Source of the DNA: Caldicellulosiruptor saccharolyticus DSM 8903
Lineage (GTDB): Bacteria; Bacillota; Thermoanaerobacteria; Caldicellulosiruptorales; Caldicellulosiruptoraceae
NCBI RefSeq assembly: GCF_000016545.1
Contig: NC_009437.1
Coordinates: 909,501 to 973,500 of the forward strand
Direction: 5' to 3'
DNA length: 64,000 nt
This document shows, one piece after another, positions 17,949-27,268 of the stretch. The notes beneath the pieces are model-generated. The model was not told the DNA's origin and did no database searches. It saw nothing but the letters and a program-made list of their open reading frames with translations. Position 1 is the stretch's first letter. Each line of letters starts with the position of its first letter. The translations under genes and the position numbers were made by a program.

Positions 17949-18860
17949 ATGAAGAGGGTAGTAAGTGTCAGTATTGGTTCAAGTAAAAGGAACCACAAAG
18001 TTTTTGCAAATATCAAAGGGGTGGAATTTGAAATAGAGAGAATTGGGACAGATGGAGATATAAAAAAAGCAATTGAGATTATAAAAAGTCTTGATGGAAA
18101 AGTAGACGCATTTGGCATGGGCGGAATTGACATTGTACTTTATGGTGGGGGGAAAAACTACGTAATCAGAGAGGCTATTCCTATAAAAAATGCTGCAAAA
18201 AAGACACCACTTGTCGATGGTACAGGTGTTAAAAATACATTTGAAAAATGGGTAATAAAATACCTTCAAGAAAACAATATCATAGATTTCAAAGGGAAAA
18301 CTGCTCTTGTTGTATGTGCGCTTGACAGGTACAAACTTGCAGAAGGGCTTTATGAGGCAGGTTGCAAACTCTTGCTTGGTGATGCACTTTTTGCGCTTGG
18401 AATTCCTTTTATGATAAAAAGCTTAAAGACCTTTTACTATCTGGCTGCCTTGCTTGTTCCGTTTATTATTAAACTTCCGTTCAGTATGCTATATCCTAAT
18501 GACGATAAAAAAGAGCAAGATCCCAAAAATTTGCAGAAGTATTGGAAATACTACGAAATTGCAGATATTATAGCAGGTGATTATAAATACATTCAAAAGT
18601 ACATGCCAGATAGTTTAGAAGGCAAGATAATAATTACTAATACTATTACAAAAGAGGATGTTGAGGACCTTAAAGTAAGAAAACTCAAAATGCTTGTTAC
18701 AACAACACCGGAGTTTGATGGCAGGTCATTTGGTACAAATGTTGTTGAGGCAATACTTGTTGCCTTAACTGGGAAGCGGTTAGAAGAAATGAGCCAGCAA
18801 GAAGTAGAAAAGCTTATAAAAGAGATTGATTTTAAACCAAGAGTGGAAATATTCTATTAA
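17949..18860 (+). CDS. Conserved protein of the family labelled 'quinate 5-dehydrogenase'
   Basis: A 303-residue protein beginning VVSVSIGSSKRNHKV, with GTDGDIKKAIEII and the glycine-rich DAFGMGGIDIVLYGGGKNY. I recognise the family by its N-terminus. Database entries commonly call it quinate 5-dehydrogenase, but I know of no direct biochemical support and see no clear NAD-binding Rossmann motif. A hydrophobic stretch FYYLAALLVPFIIKLPF lies at about 160-180. It is in an operon with the HTH gene (20 bp upstream) and the Rossmann-like gene at 18884. Confidence 0.65.
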   Translation: MKRVVSVSIGSSKRNHKVFANIKGVEFEIERIGTDGDIKKAIEIIKSLDGKVDAFGMGGIDIVLYGGGKNYVIREAIPIKNAAKKTPLVDGTGVKNTFEKWVIKYLQENNIIDFKGKTALVVCALDRYKLAEGLYEAGCKLLLGDALFALGIPFMIKSLKTFYYLAALLVPFIIKLPFSMLYPNDDKKEQDPKNLQKYWKYYEIADIIAGDYKYIQKYMPDSLEGKIIITNTITKEDVEDLKVRKLKMLVTTTPEFDGRSFGTNVVEAILVALTGKRLEEMSQQEVEKLIKEIDFKPRVEIFY

Positions 18861-18883
18861 TAGATAAAAAATTATGGTTTGGG

Positions 18884-19750
18884 TTGATTGAAATTTTTAC
18901 AGTGACATTTTTATTATATGGTGATGAAGAAATATTTTTAAAGGGATCCCCTAAATACTTTCCTAAAATATTAAAAAAGATTCTTCTCAGAAGATCTCTG
19001 CCAAAATATGAGGAGTATGTAAGATATATAAACAGCATAGAGGTAAAACTTGAATTTTTTATTTTTCCGAAGATAGAAAAGATGACAAAAAAATCTTCGA
19101 GGATATACAACTATATTCATCGTCAGAGGTCAAATAGCATAGTATTTCTTGACAAGTATTATCATACAAATATCTACATAAACTGTTATCTTACATATTA
19201 TGTACTAAGGAGCATTTTGAGAAAATATGGATCAACTTTAAAAAATAAGAAAATAGGTGTAATGGGGATTGAAAAGGCAAGAAAAACAGGTTTTCTCTAT
19301 GAGATTGCAGAGCAGGTTGAAGTTTTATATGTCTTAAGTACTACTCAGCGATTTGAAAGGATAGCCGATGAGCTTTTGGGCGAGTTTGGGACTGTGTTAG
19401 TAAAGGCTTATAACTGTGAAGAGATTCTGAATAAAATGGATATTGTTTTTGTGTTTGAGAATATGGAATGTCAGCCTCATCAAGAAAGGATTATAGTATG
19501 TTATCCTGAACAAGGAATTATTAAAGATGGGATATTTACAAAAAGATTTATCTCATTAGATAATGTCAAGGTTGATTTTCTGCCTTTAAAAGAGATTGTT
19601 GTGTATGATAAAACGCCTTTTTGCAGTCTTTCACCGGCTATGATAGGAGTTTTGAGTGAGAAACTTCTTTTTACTTATATTACCAGCTTTTCAGAAGCTA
19701 AGAGTGTATTTACAAAAAGCTTTTTTGATGTTAAAATAGAATTCAAGTGA
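18884..19750 (+). CDS. Uncharacterised protein with a possible Rossmann-like core
   Basis: I do not recognise a family. The 288 residues contain a hydrophobic strand, then a possible nucleotide-binding region (NKKIGVMGIEKARKTGFLYE), and a later strand plus acidic turn (MDIVFVFENMEC). The N-terminal half is basic. The chosen TTG start has only a weak SD; no in-frame ATG is nearby. Its place in the HTH/quinate-dehydrogenase-like operon suggests a shared pathway. Confidence 0.6.
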   Translation: MIEIFTVTFLLYGDEEIFLKGSPKYFPKILKKILLRRSLPKYEEYVRYINSIEVKLEFFIFPKIEKMTKKSSRIYNYIHRQRSNSIVFLDKYYHTNIYINCYLTYYVLRSILRKYGSTLKNKKIGVMGIEKARKTGFLYEIAEQVEVLYVLSTTQRFERIADELLGEFGTVLVKAYNCEEILNKMDIVFVFENMECQPHQERIIVCYPEQGIIKDGIFTKRFISLDNVKVDFLPLKEIVVYDKTPFCSLSPAMIGVLSEKLLFTYITSFSEAKSVFTKSFFDVKIEFK

Positions 19751-19776
19751 AAGTAAATAAAGTAAAAAGTGGTCAG

Positions 19777-19888
19777 AAAAGAGCAAAAAGTTTGCTCTTT
19801 TCGGGCCTGAGCAAAATCAGGCAGCAGGAGAGAAAAGCCTGCGGGACCCATGTTTTTATTAAAACATGAGTCTTCGCAGGATTTTTTT
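19777..19888 (+). ncRNA. Structured leader with antiterminator/terminator switch before the CDF gene
   Basis: Elements in order: a perfect 11-bp hairpin (19777-19787 with 19791-19801); a 6-bp hairpin GCCTGA/TCAGGC (19805-19822); GCAGG (19824-19828) able to pair with CCTGC (19838-19842); and a terminator whose 5' arm uses the same CCTGCG. The two pairings exclude each other, as in an attenuator. It ends 60 bp before a cation-efflux gene, so a metal-responsive riboswitch is possible. Short stretches resemble the NiCo/czcD consensus, but the four-way junction is not evident. The first hairpin could simply close the upstream operon. Confidence 0.5.
19838..19888 (+). terminator. Intrinsic terminator upstream of the CDF gene
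   Basis: Interrupted stem: CCTGCG/CGCAGG outside, GAC/GTC in the middle, CATGTTTT/AAAACATG inside, followed by T7 (19882-19888). Confidence 0.8.
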
Positions 19889-19947
19889 ATTCTAAAGCCT
19901 CCATTTATAAAAAAGCTAATTTTAGAAAGGAGTTTGAAGAATAGTTT

Positions 19948-20805
19948 ATGGATAAGCAGGGAGCTGCACTTTTGTCAGTTTTTTCAAACACCACATTGAT
20001 TTTATTTAAACTGATTGCAGGAGTAGTAATGGGGTCGGTCTCTGTTATTTCAGAGGCTATTCACTCAGGGATTGACCTATTGGCAAGTATTATTGCATAT
20101 TTTTCAATAAGACAGGCAAAAAAACCTGCAGATAGCGACCATCCTTTTGGGCACGGCAAATTTGAAAACGTCTCGGGTGCCTTTGAGGCCATTTTGATAT
20201 TCTTGGCAGCTACTCTGATAATTTATGAAGCCATAAAGAAAATAATACACAAGGGGGAGATTGAGAGTATAGAGGCAGGTATTGGGGTTATGCTAATTTC
20301 AGCCATTGTCAATCTTTTTATATCTTCAAAACTTTTTAAGATTGCAAAAAAAACCGACTCTGTTGCTTTAGAAGCTGATGCAATGCATCTTTTTACTGAT
20401 GTATTTACTTCATTTGGTGTATTCTTAGGACTTATTGTAATCAAATTTACACATATATACATCTTAGACCCAATAATAGCTATAATTGTTGCACTGATGA
20501 TAATAAAGGCTTCTGTAGAGCTTACGCAAAAAGCTTTGTGTGACCTTGTTGACAAGAGTCTTCCTCAAGAGGAGGTAAAAGTGATAGAAGATATCATCAA
20601 GAAATACTCGCAGGTGACAAGTTATCACAAGCTCAGAACAAGAAAGAGCGGCGATAGAAGAGAGATTGATGTTCATATACGAATGGAGAACTCAACAACT
20701 TTGATTGATGCACACAATCTTTGTAATATGATTGAGGATGAGATTAAAAATGCCCTGCCAAACTCTTATATAACAATTCATATAGAGCCAGAGGATGAAA
20801 AGTGA
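19948..20805 (+). CDS. Cation diffusion facilitator family efflux protein
   Basis: Proton- or cation-coupled exporter of divalent metals in the cytoplasmic membrane. The 285 residues have about six membrane helices, with metal-site residues in HSGIDLLAS (TM2) and DAMHLFTDVFTS (TM5), the DSDHPFGHGKFE loop, and a cytoplasmic C-terminal domain with Asp/His-containing strands. The length is normal. The SD GAAAGGAG lies before ATG 19948. The terminator-bearing leader just upstream suggests attenuation by its substrate or a related signal. Confidence 0.93.
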   Translation: MDKQGAALLSVFSNTTLILFKLIAGVVMGSVSVISEAIHSGIDLLASIIAYFSIRQAKKPADSDHPFGHGKFENVSGAFEAILIFLAATLIIYEAIKKIIHKGEIESIEAGIGVMLISAIVNLFISSKLFKIAKKTDSVALEADAMHLFTDVFTSFGVFLGLIVIKFTHIYILDPIIAIIVALMIIKASVELTQKALCDLVDKSLPQEEVKVIEDIIKKYSQVTSYHKLRTRKSGDRREIDVHIRMENSTTLIDAHNLCNMIEDEIKNALPNSYITIHIEPEDEK

Positions 20806-20823
20806 AATCTCAACTTTTCTTTC

Positions 20824-20852
20824 TTGACATAAAAAGTCCTTTGATTTATAAT
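20824..20852 (+). promoter_or_regulatory. Sigma-A promoter for greA-lysS
   Basis: Consensus TTGACA (20824-20829), 17-bp spacer, TATAAT (20847-20852). A second TTGACA at 20852-20857 lacks a good -10. Confidence 0.8.
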
Positions 20853-20955
20853 TGACAAAAGTTAAAATGTTCAAGCATAAATTATATATCAATAAACTAA
20901 AATTAATCTTAAAAATGAGATTTCAATTTTCTTCATAAAAAAAGGGGAGGAAAAA

Positions 20956-21444
20956 ATGGCAAGAGAAATGGATACAGCAAAGTTTCAACTTTCACGTGAG
21001 GCTTATGAAAAGTACTTAAAAGAGCTTGAAAATCTAAAAACTGTTAAAAGAAAAGAGGTTGCTGAAAAGATAAAGATTGCACGTTCATTTGGTGACCTTT
21101 CCGAAAACTCTGAGTACGATGAAGCAAAAGCAGAACAGGCAGCTTTGGAAGAGAGGATTGCATACTTAGAAAAGCTTATAAACAATGCAAAGATAATTGA
21201 CAAAGATGAAGTTTCAACTGACTTTGTGGGGATTGGTACAAATGTAAAGATTCAAAATGTAGATACAGGTGAGATTGTTGAGTATTCCATTGTTGGCTCA
21301 AAAGAGGCAAATCCCTTTGAGTTTAAGATTTCTGATGAGTCACCTGTTGGCAAAGCACTAATTGGCAAAAAAGTTGGAGAAGTTGTGGAAGTTACTGTTC
21401 CTGCTGGAAAGTTCAGATATAAGATACTTGAAATATCGAAATAA
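20956..21444 (+). CDS. greA: Transcription elongation factor GreA
   Basis: Rescues backtracked RNA polymerase by stimulating transcript cleavage. The 162 residues are the usual length: N-terminal antiparallel coiled coil with [20 protein letters not shown], whose acidic tip enters the secondary channel, then the C-terminal FKBP-like domain ([20 protein letters not shown]). The SD is GGGGAGG. Co-transcribed with lysS, 23 bp apart, as in many Firmicutes. Confidence 0.97.
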   Translation: MAREMDTAKFQLSREAYEKYLKELENLKTVKRKEVAEKIKIARSFGDLSENSEYDEAKAEQAALEERIAYLEKLINNAKIIDKDEVSTDFVGIGTNVKIQNVDTGEIVEYSIVGSKEANPFEFKISDESPVGKALIGKKVGEVVEVTVPAGKFRYKILEISK

Positions 21445-21461
21445 AAAGACGGAGTTGGTGA

Positions 21462-22955
<1,494 letters not shown>

Positions 22956-22962
22956 ACCAAAG

Positions 22963-22999
22963 AGGGGCAGTTATGTTAAAAAACGGCTGCCCCTTTTTT
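22963..22999 (+). terminator. Intrinsic terminator after lysS
   Basis: Stem AGGGGCAG (22963-22970) with CTGCCCCT (22987-22994), then T5A. Confidence 0.9.
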
Positions 23000-23027
23000 A
23001 GACACATATTTTGGATTATGCTATAAT
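22998..23027 (+). promoter_or_regulatory. Promoter for the CoA-dehydratase activase-type operon
   Basis: TTAGAC (22998-23003), 18-bp spacer, TATAAT (23022-23027), 38 bp before the gene at 23065. Confidence 0.6.
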
Positions 23028-23064
23028 AGTAAAGGATACAATAGAGGTTAAAGGAGATTAATCT

Positions 23065-24066
23065 ATGAAGATAGCGATTCCACATGCACTTTTATATTAC
23101 TATTATTTTCCGCTGTGGGATACCTTGTTTAAAGAGCTTGGTTTTGAAGTAGTTGACACTGGAATAACAAATAAAGACATTCTTGACAAAGGCTCCAAAG
23201 CTGCTGTGTCTGATATTTGTGCACCAATTAAGATTTTTACCGGACATGTAATAGAGGGCCTTGAAAAGGCAGATTATGTATTTGTACCAAGATTTGCACG
23301 AATAAGAAAACCGGAGTATTTTTGTCCCAAATTTATGGGACTTCCTGATATAATTGAAGGAACTGTTGAGGGAATTTATGGAAGAATTATTTCGCCAATA
23401 ATAAATGAAAAAAACAATGAAGATATTAGTTCACCAAAAACATATGATGTGTTGACAGATATATTTGGGTTTTCACACAGAGAAATAAGACTCGCCTTAA
23501 AAAAGGCTGAAGAGGTATTTTTAAGGTTTAAAAATTTGCTTCACAGTGGACTTAGCTGTGACAAAGCACTTGAAAGCTATAAGCTACAGCGATGGGAAAA
23601 GGATTTGGGAAAGGTCAAAAAAGATGGAGAAGTGACAATTGCTGTTTTAGGATATGTCTATGATGTCTATGACTCATTTATAAGTATGGATATAATAAAA
23701 AAGCTGGAAGCAATGAATGTGAATATAAAAACCTTTGAAATGGTGCCAATAGATATTGCATATGAAAACCTTAGACACTACAGAAAAAGGCTATTCTGGA
23801 CATTTTCAAACAGGGTACTTGGCGCAGGTCTTTTCTATCTCAAAGACACAGAGGTTGATGGTTTAATTCACGTGACAGCGTTTGGGTGTGGCCCTGATGC
23901 CATTGTTGGTAGGTTTTTGCAGTATGAAAGCGATGTTGCAGGGAAGCCTTTTACGACCTTGAGGGTGGATGAGCACACAGGCGAAGGGCATATGATAACA
24001 AGATTAGAGGCATTTGTGGATATGCTAAAGAGAAAGAAATGGGCAAGTGTTTCGCGTGGAATTTAG
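23065..24066 (+). CDS. Acyl-CoA dehydratase activase-related protein (DUF2229/HgdB-like)
   Basis: A 333-residue member of the family related to the 2-hydroxyacyl-CoA dehydratase D component. Conserved Cys-containing segments are SDICAPIKIFTGH and YFCPKFMGLP (possible Fe-S ligands), with FGCGPDAIVGR and RVDEHTGEGHMITRLEAF at the C-terminus. It forms a set with the paralogue at 26117 and the activase at 27265. The substrate is unknown; such sets are common in clostridia without the dehydratase itself. An IS607-like element now lies directly after its stop codon. Confidence 0.8.
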   Translation: MKIAIPHALLYYYYFPLWDTLFKELGFEVVDTGITNKDILDKGSKAAVSDICAPIKIFTGHVIEGLEKADYVFVPRFARIRKPEYFCPKFMGLPDIIEGTVEGIYGRIISPIINEKNNEDISSPKTYDVLTDIFGFSHREIRLALKKAEEVFLRFKNLLHSGLSCDKALESYKLQRWEKDLGKVKKDGEVTIAVLGYVYDVYDSFISMDIIKKLEAMNVNIKTFEMVPIDIAYENLRHYRKRLFWTFSNRVLGAGLFYLKDTEVDGLIHVTAFGCGPDAIVGRFLQYESDVAGKPFTTLRVDEHTGEGHMITRLEAFVDMLKRKKWASVSRGI

Positions 24067-24131
24067 TGCGGAGGTCGCAACAGTTGAAAATAACAATGCA
24101 AAAAGGAATAATTTTGACTAGGTGACATTGA

Positions 24132-24494
24132 ATGTTGCTAAGTGTGCAAAAAGTTAAAGAGATATATGCTATCTGTCGAAGAACACTAATAAACTGGGAG
24201 AAGGAAGGGTTAATAACACCTCTCAGGCTACCTATGGGAAGGAGAAGTTATAAAAAAGAAGACATAGAAAAACTACTTGGCATGATAGAGGAAAAACCAA
24301 AACCAACAGTTGTTTTGTATGCAAGAGTCTCCACTAAAAAGCAAGAAGAGTACCTTAAAAACCAAAATTAGAAGACTTGAAGAATATGCCAAGGCAAGGT
24401 TAGCAGTATGAAGTTATATCTAAGATAGATAGCGGAGTGAATGAAAACAGGAGAGGACTATTAAAACTTTTGAACAAAATCAAAAAAGGTGCTA
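24132..24494 (+). pseudogene. Truncated IS607-type serine recombinase (tnpA relic)
   Basis: The N-terminus is a MerR-type DNA-binding domain (CRRTLINWEKEGLITPLRLP), then the serine recombinase start VLYARVSTKKQ with its nucleophile Ser. The frame breaks at 24365 (extra A), giving a 79-residue open frame. Shifted frames continue with RRLEEYAKAR and then YEVISKIDSGVNENRRGLLK. The catalytic domain then stops and tnpB begins, so the C-terminal third is deleted. Not functional; the element depends on recombinase supplied elsewhere, or is fixed in place. Confidence 0.85.
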
Positions 24495-24500
24495 AGAGAC

Positions 24501-25964
24501 ATGGTAACAGTCCATAGCAAGCTAATTTTTAACAGCAGGAAAGATAAGCAAAAGGTATTAGACCTTATGAGAAGATGGTCCTCTTGTATGAGGTATGCAT
24601 ACAAGAGGTTACTGGAAGGGCATAAAAGGAATGAACTCAAAAGAGAGCTGCAAGGAATTTTTAATCTTAATTCCCGATACGTTGATGATGCAATAATGAA
24701 AGCAAACAGTGTTTTAAACTCATGCAAAGAAAGAGGAGAAAATCATGAAAAGGTCATTTTTGGTGGTAGGCAACTTTTTGAAAAACTAAAGAGGCGACAC
24801 ATAAACGGCAAGGTATATAGGAAACTACAACGAGAGTGGCAGGAGAAGAGGAAGGGGAATCTGTACTCAAGAGGAGACAGGAGCAAGAAAGGTAATCTCA
24901 ATACAAGGATTGAGATAGATGAAGATTGTACAAGACTTAGAATCAACGTAGGAGAAAGGGAGTATGTATATGTGAGAATACAGCCTGGATGGAAGATAAA
25001 AGATGGAAGGTACATTGATAGAAATCAACTTCTTGAGGCGATAAGTATTTCTGGACAGCCTTATTCTGCTGAGCTGAAACTTAAAAGTGGTATAGTATAT
25101 GCCTACTTTGCTATTGAGGAAGTTTTCCCAAAACCTGCAATAACGAGAGCGAATGGGGTTATAGGGATAGACACTAATGCATATCCAAAGAATGTTGCAT
25201 GGGTAGAAACAGATGAGCACGGACAGCTTCTGGGATATGGCAGAATACCACTTGAGAAGCTTGAGAGTGGGAGCTCAAGCAAGAGAGAGTATTACAGGTG
25301 GCAGTATGCACGCATGATAGTACAAATGGCGAAAGAGAAGCAAAAAGCCATAGTGATTGAGAGCCTCAGCATACAGGACAGGGGCAGAAGAGGAGACTTT
25401 TCAGGCAGAAAATCAAGACGGATAAGGCACTACTTTGTGAGCAGGTCACTTTTGGAGAAGGTAAAACTTTTAGCAAAGAGAGAAGGTATAGAGGTTGTAG
25501 AAGTAGACCCTGCATACACTTCTGTAATAGGAATTTTAAAGTATGCGCCGCAGTTTATGGTGACAAAGGGTATTGCGGCAGCGTATGTAATAGCGCGAAG
25601 AGGACTTGGCTTGAGAGAAAGGATACCGCACAATTATATGCTGCTTCTTGGTAGTCTTGATACAAATAGCCTGGAGGAGCTAAAAGAATACGTAAAGAAG
25701 GTAGTTAAGAACCCGAACGTTAGGAGAAAGCAACTCAGAGAGATAGATAGGGTGATATGGATTTTACAAAGCTCTGGGAGTGAGCCAGGGAGGCTATCCG
25801 TACCTCTGGATGGAACAAGTGCGGGTAGTCGTGGCAAAAACCACAATTCCTGGCAAGTTCTCAGGGTAGCGGTGGTAACGCCACTCTCCCCTGACAGAGT
25901 CCTGCGTGATATGTCTGTCTTGAAATCGCTTTTGATTTCAGGGCAAGTGGGGAGACCCGGCTAA
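24501..25964 (+). CDS. tnpB: TnpB-like RuvC nuclease of the IS607/IS605 group, zinc finger absent
   Basis: RNA-guided nuclease family associated with IS elements. RuvC motifs seen: GIDTN for the first Asp and VIESLS for the Glu. The region that normally holds the CxxC...CxxC zinc ribbon and final DxNAA motif reads VDPAYTSVIGILKYA, then TKGIAAAYVIARRG. It has no cysteines and no acidic residue at the usual third position. About 485 residues, longer than a typical TnpB (about 400). The last 70 codons are GC-rich and overlap the predicted guide-RNA region. ATG 24501 is chosen; a GTG at 24489 is possible. It is intact although tnpA is broken. Confidence 0.85.
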   Translation: MVTVHSKLIFNSRKDKQKVLDLMRRWSSCMRYAYKRLLEGHKRNELKRELQGIFNLNSRYVDDAIMKANSVLNSCKERGENHEKVIFGGRQLFEKLKRRHINGKVYRKLQREWQEKRKGNLYSRGDRSKKGNLNTRIEIDEDCTRLRINVGEREYVYVRIQPGWKIKDGRYIDRNQLLEAISISGQPYSAELKLKSGIVYAYFAIEEVFPKPAITRANGVIGIDTNAYPKNVAWVETDEHGQLLGYGRIPLEKLESGSSSKREYYRWQYARMIVQMAKEKQKAIVIESLSIQDRGRRGDFSGRKSRRIRHYFVSRSLLEKVKLLAKREGIEVVEVDPAYTSVIGILKYAPQFMVTKGIAAAYVIARRGLGLRERIPHNYMLLLGSLDTNSLEELKEYVKKVVKNPNVRRKQLREIDRVIWILQSSGSEPGRLSVPLDGTSAGSRGKNHNSWQVLRVAVVTPLSPDRVLRDMSVLKSLLISGQVGRPG

Positions 25965-26106
25965 AAAGGGCGCGAGTTCCTGTTTCTTGGGGCAGGGGCT
26001 ATGGCTTTCCCAAATACCGCCTGCTGGGGCTGGGAAAGCCTGAAAGGCGGACTACAAATACCCCAGCCGCCAATACTGTGCAATTTTGCACAGTTTGGTT
26101 GACCAG
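25780..26106 (+). ncRNA. Candidate omega-RNA at the right end of the TnpB element
   Basis: In TnpB systems the guide RNA scaffold spans the 3' end of tnpB and the element's right end. This stretch is much more GC-rich than its surroundings and has strong helices: GGCTTTCCC with GGGAAAGCC (26003-26040), GCTGGGG with CCCCAGC across 26020-26070, and CTGTGCAA/TTGCACAG (26076-26093) close to the element end. The guide would then read from about 26108 into the flanking gene leader. Position and structure are seen; the RNA itself is inferred. Confidence 0.5.
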
Positions 26107-26116
26107 GTAATTTAAA

Positions 26117-27268
26117 ATGAAGGTATCGTTTCCGTATATGGGTTCGGCGATTGTATATAAAAAACTTTTTGAGTTTTTAGAGCATGAGGTTATAATGCCC
26201 CCAAAACCAACGCAGAGGACAATGGACCTTGGTGTAAAGTACTCACCCGAGTTTGCTTGTATTCCTTTAAAAATGGTCATGGGCACATACTTAGAGGCTA
26301 TTGAAAAGGGTGCAAAGGTGCTTGTGACCTCTGGCGGGCACGGACCTTGCAGAGCAGGTTTTTATGGTGACACTCACAGGAACATTTTAAAGTCGCTTGG
26401 TTATGATGATGTTGAACTCATAATATTTGACGCACCACAGGATAACTGGAAAGCATTTTGGAGAAATGTCCAAAAAATCCGAAATGGTGTTCCATGGCCT
26501 AAAGTAATAAGCAGAATGTATACATTATACAGGTTTGTCCAGAAATTAGATGAGCTTGAAAAGATGGTTCAAAAGATAAGACCTTATGAAATCAATAAAG
26601 GTCAGACAACTCAAGTGTGGAATGAGATCCAAGAAAAGTTTGACAAGATAAAGACACGAAAAGATCTTTATAAGGTATATGAAGAGTGCAAAAAAATGCT
26701 ACTTAGCATTCCAACAAAAGAGGTTGATGAAAAAGATAAAATTAGAGTTGGAATTGTTGGTGAGATTTACGTTGTTATGGAAAGTTCAATTAATTTTGGC
26801 ATAGAAGAGATTTTAGGTAATCTTGGTGTTGAGGTTGAAAGAAGCTTATATCTTTTTGAGTGGATAAACGACAATTTGGTTCCTTGGGCACTTCGACCAA
26901 AGAGGTTTAAAGAGATAATTAAAAAAGGACAAAGATATATAAAGATTCTAATTGGTGGGCATGCAGTTGAAACAGTTGGACATATTATAGACTTTAAAGA
27001 AAGAGGGTTTGATGGAATTGTACACCTAATGCCGTTTGCATGCTTGCCTGAGCTTGTGACACAAAGCTTGATTCCAAAGATTTCAAAAGAGGTTGATATT
27101 CCAATCCTATCTTTGCCAATTGATGAGCAAACAGGAAAAGCAAATATGCTAACAAGAATAGAAGCCTTTGTTGACCTTTTGAGAAATAGAAAGAAAGGAA
27201 AGACAAATGAGGTCCTTATAAATAATATCCAACAACATGCTGATGAAGAAAGGGTTGTCATGGTATGA
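26117..27268 (+). CDS. Acyl-CoA dehydratase activase-related protein (DUF2229 paralogue)
   Basis: A 383-residue relative of the 23065 product. SFPYMGSAIVYKKLFEFL opens it; LGVKYSPEFACIPLKMVMG, TSGGHGPCRAGFYGD and HLMPFACLPELV carry conserved cysteines, and DEQTGKANMLTRIEAFVDLL is the family C-terminus. Its stop overlaps the activase start (ATGA), so the two are coupled. There is no SD directly upstream of ATG 26117, because the IS607-like insertion moved it away; expression may be reduced or driven from within the element. Confidence 0.8.
   Translation: MKVSFPYMGSAIVYKKLFEFLEHEVIMPPKPTQRTMDLGVKYSPEFACIPLKMVMGTYLEAIEKGAKVLVTSGGHGPCRAGFYGDTHRNILKSLGYDDVELIIFDAPQDNWKAFWRNVQKIRNGVPWPKVISRMYTLYRFVQKLDELEKMVQKIRPYEINKGQTTQVWNEIQEKFDKIKTRKDLYKVYEECKKMLLSIPTKEVDEKDKIRVGIVGEIYVVMESSINFGIEEILGNLGVEVERSLYLFEWINDNLVPWALRPKRFKEIIKKGQRYIKILIGGHAVETVGHIIDFKERGFDGIVHLMPFACLPELVTQSLIPKISKEVDIPILSLPIDEQTGKANMLTRIEAFVDLLRNRKKGKTNEVLINNIQQHADEERVVMV

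Larger units (their letters stand above)
24075..26107 (+). mobile_element. IS607-like element (decayed tnpA, intact tnpB)
   Basis: A serine-recombinase relic plus TnpB sit between two genes of one operon. Left flank GCGGAGG (24068-24074) and right flank AGGTAATTTAAA before ATG 26117 rejoin as GCGGAGGTAATTTAAA-ATG, which restores a perfect SD with 9-bp spacing. Both junctions sit on GG, the known IS607-family target dinucleotide. Exact ends are inferred to within a base or two. Confidence 0.75.

Noticed and set aside
19805-19888. Assignment of the CDF leader to the NiCo riboswitch class
   Set aside because: Only short stretches (TGAGCA, GCAGC, GGGAC) match; the four-way junction and conserved joints are not evident. 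Kept as an unnamed leader.
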